Shown piece by piece: positions 58,778-64,000 of a DNA stretch of 64,000 nucleotides. The DNA is from an uncultured Clostridium sp. (GTDB lineage: Bacteria; Bacillota; Clostridia; Lachnospirales; Lachnospiraceae), in the NCBI GenBank assembly GCA_900542035.1, contig UQMJ01000003.1:90196-154195 (forward strand), in the 5' to 3' direction. The notes below the pieces were generated by a model. The model was not told where the DNA came from, did no database searches, and saw nothing but the letters and a program-made list of their open reading frames with translations. The position numbers were made by a program, and so were the translations under genes. How positions within the stretch are numbered: position 1 is the first letter of the stretch; each line of letters starts with the position of its first letter.

Positions 58778-60250
58778 TTACATTAAAATACTGGTTAACG
58801 GAATACCAACTACCAGCATGATTGCCAACTCGATAAGAACGATTGGCAGAGTATACTGATATACATACTTGGTCGGAATCCATTCCTTGTTGCTGTGCAG
58901 GATTGCAGCAAATGGAGATGCTGCCGGAGTAACTGCTGCAGATAACAATACAAACTGAATCATCAAAGTTACGATTGGTCTTGCGTCAGCACCGGTCTGG
59001 ATGCAGTAGGTCATGATGATTGGCTGTAAAATCATACCGATAACCAGACTGTTGCAGATGTTCGTTAATACGCCGCCCAGAGCCAGAATCAGAATGATAA
59101 AGACTGCTGGTGACATTCCCTGGAAAACTGGAGAAAGGATATATGCCAGGAATGCGGAAACACCGGTAGAAGGATTGGTTAATACACTTCCCAGTAATAC
59201 AGCTGCAACAATAATAAAGTAGGAACCCCAGCTTACGTTGCTGGAGATTACCTTCGGAATATCCAAAATTGGCTGACCTTTAATGCGGATAGCCGCCATA
59301 ATCGCTGCCATGGTCATTGTAATGCCGTAAACTGCCGGTTTTAATACAGACAGAACCGGAAGGGTTGGGAACAGGGAAGGCAGCATTAATCCCAGGATTA
59401 CACAGACGAAACCTGTGCAGTACAGCTTCTGCTGTAAACTCATTGGAGGCATAGGATTCTTTGAAAAACTTTCTACATCAAAGTTCTTCATCTTGGAAAC
59501 ATCAGGGCGAAGAACATATTTGCAGAACAGGATTGCCGCAGTTACCATAATCATACCCAGCACAATGGCGGTAGCCAGATATGCGCCGCTGTTTACAACG
59601 ATTGGGCCGCCAGGCATTTCTGAGGTAATCTTTTCAAAGTTGCTGAGCAGAGCCAGGCCATTCTGTGCAAAAGGAGCCATTGGGAAACCAATCAGGGAGC
59701 CAATTACAATCATAGTCAGGGCAACTCTTGGGAATGCATCCCCTTTCTTGTAGCCTACTTCATCAAAAATCCCGTACAGAACCGGCCACAACACAAAGAT
59801 TGGGGTAAATGCATTAATAAAACCTGAAATGAAATAGCAGCCTATACACAATACACCCAGGAACAGCCATGGCTTACCATTCGTAAATTTTCTGGTCAGG
59901 AAAAACCTTCCCATATAAGCGCTGATTTTATAATATGCAAGACCGCCGGACATAATCAGCATAAACAAAACCTGTACGGTTACAGGAGCACCAAATGCCT
60001 GGGACAGAATATCGTTCATGTTGCTGTAGTGCGAAAAACCAAGCATACCAATGGAAATTAAGCTGCCCCAAATTGGGTCTGTAAATGTCCACAGATACAA
60101 TGTACCCAGGAAAATTCCCATAACTTCCATACCAACCGGTGTTACTTCCGGCAGACTGATGGGCAGGTATCGGAACAATAACATAATACCTACACCAATG
60201 AGTGAATGAATTGATAACATTCTCTCTTGTTTGTCGACTGCGTTAGCCAT
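58778..60250 (-). CDS. DASS/SLC13-type anion transporter
   Basis: A 490-residue membrane protein with about 12 hydrophobic segments. The layout is that of divalent anion:Na+ symporters: LMIMSGGLAYYKISAYMGRFFLTRKF in the first half, a repeat in the second half with ILALGGVLTNICNSLVIGMI, and a terminal VTPAASPFAAILHSNKEW motif like the SLC13 Ser/Thr-Pro hairpins. Substrates of the family are dicarboxylates, sulfate and sulfonates. As first gene of the run with trxB, trx and two sulfotransferases, I infer uptake of sulfate esters, sulfate or sulfonates. It is divergent from a Crp/Fnr-type regulator. Confidence 0.85.
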   Translation of the reverse strand: MANAVDKQERMLSIHSLIGVGIMLLFRYLPISLPEVTPVGMEVMGIFLGTLYLWTFTDPIWGSLISIGMLGFSHYSNMNDILSQAFGAPVTVQVLFMLIMSGGLAYYKISAYMGRFFLTRKFTNGKPWLFLGVLCIGCYFISGFINAFTPIFVLWPVLYGIFDEVGYKKGDAFPRVALTMIVIGSLIGFPMAPFAQNGLALLSNFEKITSEMPGGPIVVNSGAYLATAIVLGMIMVTAAILFCKYVLRPDVSKMKNFDVESFSKNPMPPMSLQQKLYCTGFVCVILGLMLPSLFPTLPVLSVLKPAVYGITMTMAAIMAAIRIKGQPILDIPKVISSNVSWGSYFIIVAAVLLGSVLTNPSTGVSAFLAYILSPVFQGMSPAVFIILILALGGVLTNICNSLVIGMILQPIIMTYCIQTGADARPIVTLMIQFVLLSAAVTPAASPFAAILHSNKEWIPTKYVYQYTLPIVLIELAIMLVVGIPLTSILM

Positions 60251-60406
60251 CTCATTTACCCCTTTTCTTATAAGTGATTGTTAAATATATAACTTTGTCT
60301 AATTGTACCATAAAAACCTATTTCAAAATATAACCTGTGTTAACTTTGTAGATTTTTTGTTTATTTTGTGATACAATGTCTAAAGATTATAACAAAGGAG
60401 TTTTTC
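60251..60406. promoter_or_regulatory. divergent control region: transporter operon / Crp-type regulator
   Basis: TACAAT on the minus strand (60302-60307) and on the plus strand (60372-60377) are good -10 elements, but both lack a good -35 at 17 bases, which fits activator dependence. GTTA-N6-TAAC (about 60273-60286) and CTGTGTTAAC (60335-60344) are half-palindromic candidates for the Crp/Fnr-type protein. Confidence 0.5.
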
Positions 60407-61084
60407 ATGGACTGCAACTTTTGGAACATGCTAAAAAAACATGGAACAAGACTGGAAGCAAGCAAAGGATACTATCTGAAGCTTTATACTCCTGGAGAGC
60501 CAGGCGCCTGCGTATACCTGCTGGACGAGGGCATTTGTTCCCTCAACAGCTTAACCAGGCGGGGGGATGAAAATATCTATCTTTACTTTCACGCCAAACG
60601 TCTGATTGGATTTAACCACCTGATGACCACTCCTGGAAAAAAATCACTGTTTCAATCCGGCTTCAACGTGACGATTGTAACGAAAACAGACTGTGTCTTA
60701 TATCAGATTAAATTTGAAACCTTTCTCCACCTGCTTCATACCAATCAGGCTTTTAATTTATTTTTTATCCAGACTCTTGCGGATAATTATTCAGAAGCTT
60801 TAAACCATTTTCATTACATGCATGAGGAAACCCTGGTTACCGCTCTCTGCCAGCTGCTGTTATCCGTCAGCCGGAAAGGATCCGGTGAAAAGCCTGTGGT
60901 TCCCAAGTTTTATACTTATGAGGAATTAGCCCGCTACCTGGGCTGCCATCCGGTTACGGTTTCCCGCATCATGGCCAAATTAAAACAACTCGGATATTTA
61001 AAAAAATCCGGCGGGGAACTTGTAATTGAAGACGAACAGAATTTAATCCATTTAATGGAATCAGAAGTGGAATTTAAATATTAA
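60407..61084 (+). CDS. Crp/Fnr-family transcriptional regulator
   Basis: A 225-residue regulator. The N-terminal cyclic-nucleotide-binding-fold domain (about 15-130: YYLKLYTPGEPGACVYLLDEGICSLNSLTRRGDENIYLYFHAKRLIGFNHL) precedes a dimer helix and a C-terminal winged helix: YTYEELARYLGCHPVTVSRIMAKLKQLGYLKKSGGELVIED. No Cys cluster for an FNR iron-sulfur centre is seen at the N-terminus (one Cys at residue 3, another near 33). The start at 60407 has AAAGGAG 7 bases upstream. Divergent from the transporter-ASST operon and probably its regulator; the effector is unknown. Confidence 0.88.
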   Translation: MDCNFWNMLKKHGTRLEASKGYYLKLYTPGEPGACVYLLDEGICSLNSLTRRGDENIYLYFHAKRLIGFNHLMTTPGKKSLFQSGFNVTIVTKTDCVLYQIKFETFLHLLHTNQAFNLFFIQTLADNYSEALNHFHYMHEETLVTALCQLLLSVSRKGSGEKPVVPKFYTYEELARYLGCHPVTVSRIMAKLKQLGYLKKSGGELVIEDEQNLIHLMESEVEFKY

Positions 61085-61108
61085 AAAAAGCGGCCGACGG
61101 CCGCTTTT
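61084..61108. terminator. bidirectional terminator between the Crp gene and the ABC operon
   Basis: AAAAGCGGCCG-AC-GGCCGCTTTT is a compact GC-rich hairpin with T-runs on both sides; it ends the Crp-type gene and the convergent amino-acid ABC operon. Confidence 0.88.
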
Positions 61109-61117
61109 CTTCTTATC

Positions 61118-61864
61118 TTATAATACTTTACTTAAAAACAGTTTTAATCTCTCGTTTTTGGGATTTCCGAATAATTCTTCCGGACTGCCCTCTTCTACGA
61201 AATTGCCGCCGTCCATAAACATGACCCGATTGGCCACTTCCCTGGCAAATCCCATCTCGTGAGTTACCACAACCATGGTCATTTTTTCTTCTGCCAGTTC
61301 TCTCATAACTCCCAGAACTTCTCCAACCATTTCCGGATCCAGTGCAGAAGTCGGCTCATCAAACAGCATCACTTCCGGCTTCATCATCAGCGCGCGGACA
61401 ATGGCAATTCTCTGCTTCTGTCCGCCGGACAGCTGGGCCGGATACGCATTGGCCCTGTCTGCCAGGCCAACCCGCTCTAAAAGCTTCATTGCCTGGGCAT
61501 CTGCCTCGGCCTGAGCCATCCCCTGGAGTTTTACTGGAGCCAGGGTCATATTTTTTAAGATAGTCATATGAGGAAACAGGTTAAACTGCTGGAATACCAT
61601 TCCCATTTTCTGGCGGTGACGGTCTATATCCGTCTTCGGATCTACAATGTCTTCCCCATCGAAAAAGATGCTTCCCTCTGTCGCTTCCTCCAGACGGTTG
61701 AGACAGCGCAGAAAGGTACTCTTGCCAGAACCGGACGGGCCGATCACACAGACTACGTCTCCCTGATGGATGTCTACGGTAATGCCCTGGAGAACTTTTA
61801 AATCTCCAAAGCTTTTGCCCAGATTTCTTACCTGGATTAATGCGTTTTCCTGATTAGCGCTCAC
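61118..61864 (-). CDS. polar amino acid ABC transporter, ATP-binding protein
   Basis: A 248-residue ATPase. VCVIGPSGSGKSTFLRCLNRLEE is Walker A, QFNLFPHMTILKNM the Q-loop, LSGGQKQRIAIVRALMMKPEVMLFDEPTSALDPEMVGEVL the signature and Walker B, and VVVTHEMGFAREVANRVMFMDGG the H-loop, all of the GlnQ/HisP type. The start is a GTG with AGGAGG 10 bases upstream, overlapping the permease by 11 bases. Substrate unknown; cystine, glutamine and other polar amino acids are carried by this family. Confidence 0.92.
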   Translation of the reverse strand: MSANQENALIQVRNLGKSFGDLKVLQGITVDIHQGDVVCVIGPSGSGKSTFLRCLNRLEEATEGSIFFDGEDIVDPKTDIDRHRQKMGMVFQQFNLFPHMTILKNMTLAPVKLQGMAQAEADAQAMKLLERVGLADRANAYPAQLSGGQKQRIAIVRALMMKPEVMLFDEPTSALDPEMVGEVLGVMRELAEEKMTMVVVTHEMGFAREVANRVMFMDGGNFVEEGSPEELFGNPKNERLKLFLSKVL

Positions 61865-62546
61865 TGCGTCTCAGCCTCCTTTCCAACAGTCCTACCAGAC
61901 GGCTTAAAATCATTACCAGAACCAGATAAATCAGAGCTACCGCGATTAATGGCATAAATGCGGAATAGGTACGGCTCCGGATAATGTCGCCGCCCTTGGT
62001 TAAATCCTGCAGCGCAATGTATCCGGCAACAGAAGTCTCCTTTAACAGCGCGATAAACTCGTTGCACAATGTGGGCAGCACATTCTTTAACGCCTGAGGC
62101 AGAATAATGTAACGCATGGTATCCAAATAATTAAAGCCAAGACTCCGTCCTGCCTCCATCTGTCCTGCCTCTACGGAATTAATACCGCTGCGGAAAATTT
62201 CTGCTACATAAGCGCCGGAGTTAATACCGAATGCCAGAACCGCTACCGGAACCTTGTCAATTCTGGAGTTTCCAAAAATAACAAAGTACATAATCAAAAG
62301 CTGAACTACTACCGGAGTTCCGCGGATTACAGTCAGGTATACCGTACAGAAGAAATTCAGCACCTTTAATTTGTGAGTCTTTTCATACGTGGTGCGGATA
62401 ATTCCTACAATCAGTCCAATGATAATTCCCAGGATTAATGCAAAAAATGTAAGCTGCAGGGTAACTACCAGACCGTCTGCAATATAATGCCAGCGGCCTT
62501 CTTCTATAAAATTCAAATAAAATGTGTCACAGAAATTTTTCCACAT
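61854..62546 (-). CDS. polar amino acid ABC transporter, permease
   Basis: A 230-residue permease of the HisM/GlnP family with about five transmembrane helices. LVVTLQLTFFALILGIIIGLIVGIIRTT marks the N-terminal part; YLTVIRGTPVVVQLLIMYFV is the family motif; and VEAGQMEAGRSLGFNYLDTMRYIILPQALKNVLPTLCNEFIALLKETSVAGYI is the EAA loop that docks the ATPase. A single permease gene implies a homodimeric channel. It lies between the binding protein and ATPase genes. Confidence 0.93.
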   Translation of the reverse strand: MWKNFCDTFYLNFIEEGRWHYIADGLVVTLQLTFFALILGIIIGLIVGIIRTTYEKTHKLKVLNFFCTVYLTVIRGTPVVVQLLIMYFVIFGNSRIDKVPVAVLAFGINSGAYVAEIFRSGINSVEAGQMEAGRSLGFNYLDTMRYIILPQALKNVLPTLCNEFIALLKETSVAGYIALQDLTKGGDIIRSRTYSAFMPLIAVALIYLVLVMILSRLVGLLERRLRRSER

Positions 62547-62575
62547 TGATATTCATCCTCTACCTGCCGGCCTGA

Positions 62576-63448
62576 TTATTCAGCCGGAATATATTTATTG
62601 ATAATTTCGTCAATAGTGCCGTCTTCTTTTAATTCTTTCAGGGCACCGTTGATCTTGTCTAACATCTCTGTATTGCCCTTCTTGACTGCAATTGCATATT
62701 CTTCCTGGCTCATAGCTTCTTCGCATACCTTTAAGCCTTCGCTCTGCTCTACGAATACCTTTGCAGGAGCGCTGTCGATAACAACTGCGTCAATCTTGCC
62801 CTGAAGCAGAGCCTGAACTGCCTCAAAGCCCTTATTGTAACGCTCTACGTTCTCGTCGCCTGCCAGTTCGCTGGAAAGCAGGTCGCCGGTGGTGCCTAAC
62901 TGAACGCCAATCTTCTTGTCTGCCAGGTCTGCGGAACCTGTAATCTCACTGTCTTCTTTTACAATGATAACCTGGGATGCATTTGCATAAGTATCGGTAA
63001 AATCTACAGACTTCTTTCTGGTCTCATCTACCGTCATACCAGCAGCGCCGAAATCTGCCTTGCCGGAAGTAACTGCAGGAATGATGGAATCAAATGCCAT
63101 ATCTTCTACTTCTAATTCCATGCCCAGCTTATCCGCAATTGCCTGTGCAATCTCTACATCGATTCCGACAATCTCGCTGCCTTCATAATACTCCCATGGC
63201 TCAAACTCTGCGTTGGTTGCCATTACCAGTACGCCGCCTGCTGCTTCTGTTTCTTCTGTCTTAGCTTCTTCTGTCTTAGTCTCCTCTGCTGCAGTGGTGT
63301 CTTCTGCTGCGGTAGTGTCTTCTGCTTTTGCTTCTGTGCTCTCAGCTGCGCTTGCTGCAGTGGTTGCTGCGCTGTCAGAACTTCCGCAGGCTGCTAAGGA
63401 TACTGCCATACAAGCTGCTAACGCAACTGCTACTACTTTCTTCTTCAT
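62576..63448 (-). CDS. polar amino acid ABC transporter, substrate-binding lipoprotein
   Basis: A 290-residue SBP_bac_3 family receptor. KKKVVAVALAACMAVSLAACGSS is a lipoprotein signal with the lipobox LAAC. A Thr/Glu/Ala-rich linker with imperfect short repeats (DTTAAEDTTAAEETKTEEAKTEE, encoded by 63230-63360) follows. The binding domain reads LVMATNAEFEPWEYYEGSEIVGIDVEIAQAIADKLG, MAFDSIIPAVTSGKADFGAAGMTV, KIGVQLGTTGDLL and VIDSAPAKVFVEQSEGL. The ATG at 63448 has GGAGGAG upstream. Anchored outside the membrane, it delivers the amino acid to the permease. Ligand not deducible; cystine would suit the sulfur context. Confidence 0.93.
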   Translation of the reverse strand: MKKKVVAVALAACMAVSLAACGSSDSAATTAASAAESTEAKAEDTTAAEDTTAAEETKTEEAKTEETEAAGGVLVMATNAEFEPWEYYEGSEIVGIDVEIAQAIADKLGMELEVEDMAFDSIIPAVTSGKADFGAAGMTVDETRKKSVDFTDTYANASQVIIVKEDSEITGSADLADKKIGVQLGTTGDLLSSELAGDENVERYNKGFEAVQALLQGKIDAVVIDSAPAKVFVEQSEGLKVCEEAMSQEEYAIAVKKGNTEMLDKINGALKELKEDGTIDEIINKYIPAE

Positions 63449-63528
63449 AATAAATCTCCTCCTCGATAAGCCCTTATTCAATAGGTATACACTAATAATG
63501 CATAACTATTCATTTGCATTCGATACTT

Positions 63529-63556
63529 ATTATAGCCTATTTTTTAAATTTATCAA
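63529..63556 (-). promoter_or_regulatory. sigma-A promoter of the amino-acid ABC operon
   Basis: On the minus strand TTGATA (63551-63556) and TATAAT (63529-63534) with a 16-base spacer. The leader to the start codon is about 75 bases. Just after the start site AATGCA...TGCATT (about 63497-63520) forms a dyad that could be an operator. Confidence 0.7.
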
Positions 63557-63799
63557 GTAGTTTTTTCTATAACCAGGATTTTTATTACTTTCTGCCTATG
63601 CAGAAGGCTTTCTTTTTCCAATCCTTTTGCACTCCATACAGAAATTGCCGGTTTGTTTCAACTGCACAAAGGCAGGACTTCCATCCTGCCTCCTCGATGG
63701 AAACAGAAAACCTTAATTTTAAGCCATTTCTTCCACTAAAATGTATGAATAAAGTAGAAATAATCTACACTCGAATACCTCTAACTACTTCTATATTGC
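63557..63799. other. intergenic stretch with two hairpins
   Basis: About 240 bases without a gene. It holds a perfect 8-bp hairpin, AGGCAGGA-N6-TCCTGCCT (about 63672-63693), and TTCTGC-N4-GCAGAA (about 63596-63611) followed by CTTTCTTTTT on the plus strand. The first may be a weak terminator for the gene entering from the right; nothing else is recognised. Confidence 0.5.
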
Positions 63800-64000
63800 T
63801 TACGCTTCATTTTTTCTGCTTTTCAACCATTCCCTCATTGCGTTTTCACAACAAGAAAAGTCACAATATGTACGTCTTACATTTTGTGTTTCTTTTTGAT
63901 ACTTATAAATTTTTTCCGCTTTTGTCAGTATTTTCTCCTTAATACTTAAGCAAAAAGCATATTCCTTTTCAAATAAGTCCTGATAACGTTCATCGCCCAA
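63800..64000 (-). CDS. C-terminal part of an unrecognised gene (cut by right edge)
   Basis: An open frame enters from the right edge on the minus strand and ends at 63800; the visible 66-67 residues include DERYQDLFEKEYAFCLSIKEKILTKAEKIYKYQKETQ and RRTYCDFSCCENAMREWLKSRK. The helical, charged composition looks like a real protein end, with three closely spaced Cys. I do not recognise a family, and the start lies outside the window. Confidence 0.45.
   Translation of the reverse strand: MGDERYQDLFEKEYAFCLSIKEKILTKAEKIYKYQKETQNVRRTYCDFSCCENAMREWLKSRKNEA

Noticed and set aside
63230..63360. Short tandem repeats suggestive of a CRISPR or minisatellite
   Set aside because: They encode the Thr/Glu/Ala linker of the binding lipoprotein, are imperfect and have no spacer pattern.
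63457..63799. T-box leader upstream of the amino-acid ABC operon
   Set aside because: The mapped promoter leaves a leader of about 75 bases, too short, and no T-box sequence (AGGGTGG-like) was seen.

Overview
The window reads as chromosomal DNA of an anaerobic, low-to-mid GC Clostridia, most like a gut Lachnospiraceae. The basis is the AGGAGG-type ribosome sites, the anaerobic (cbi-type) cobalamin pathway, AsrABC sulfite reductase, rhamnose and plant-glycoside enzymes, GHKL/LytTR signalling and several typical Firmicutes lipoproteins. The genus cannot be fixed by eye. No rRNA, tRNA, insertion sequence, prophage or CRISPR array was seen. Most genes lie on the minus strand, so the layout is easiest to read right to left.

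Left third (1-16.5 kb): a truncated DUF975 membrane protein and a CYTH phosphohydrolase, then a sixteen-gene cobalamin operon on the minus strand. It starts at a strong promoter, passes a cobalamin riboswitch with an intrinsic terminator, and runs cbiK-cbiD-cbiL-cbiF-cbiH-cbiJ-cbiET-cbiA-cobT-cobU-cobS-(cobU-like)-cbiB-cobD-cbiP-cbiC. Many neighbours overlap by 4 bp. cbiG, a cobalt transporter and a corrinoid adenosyltransferase are not present.

16.5-36.3 kb: a sugar isomerase/oxidoreductase pair, a YARHG lipoprotein, methionine aminopeptidase, and a very large SF1 helicase whose C-terminus carries an HEPN-type R-N-x-x-x-H motif (candidate defence protein). Next come a YHYH secreted protein and a yjdF gene behind a probable yjdF-motif riboswitch. 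A glycoside operon follows (GH2, domain-swapped membrane-bound GH3, a small membrane protein, a GPH-type transporter), preceded by a GHKL/LytTR two-component system.

36.3-46.1 kb: guaA (plus strand) behind a promoter and an early strong hairpin terminator, uvrA with a LexA/DinR box, and an L-rhamnose operon (rhaB-rhaA-rhaD-rhaM) divergent from an AraC regulator.

46-64 kb: the most interesting part. On one strand lie a DASS/SLC13 anion transporter, thioredoxin reductase, thioredoxin, two tandem leaderless arylsulfate sulfotransferases, AsrABC sulfite reductase, hemA, sirC and a HemC-CobA-HemD triple fusion, with a Crp/Fnr-type regulator divergent from the transporter. AsrC needs siroheme and the hem/sir genes make its precursors, so the block looks like one sulfur module. 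My hypothesis is that imported aryl sulfates are desulfurylated in the cytoplasm, possibly with thioredoxin releasing sulfite, and the sulfite is reduced to sulfide. The window ends with a polar amino-acid ABC transporter and a gene cut by the right edge.
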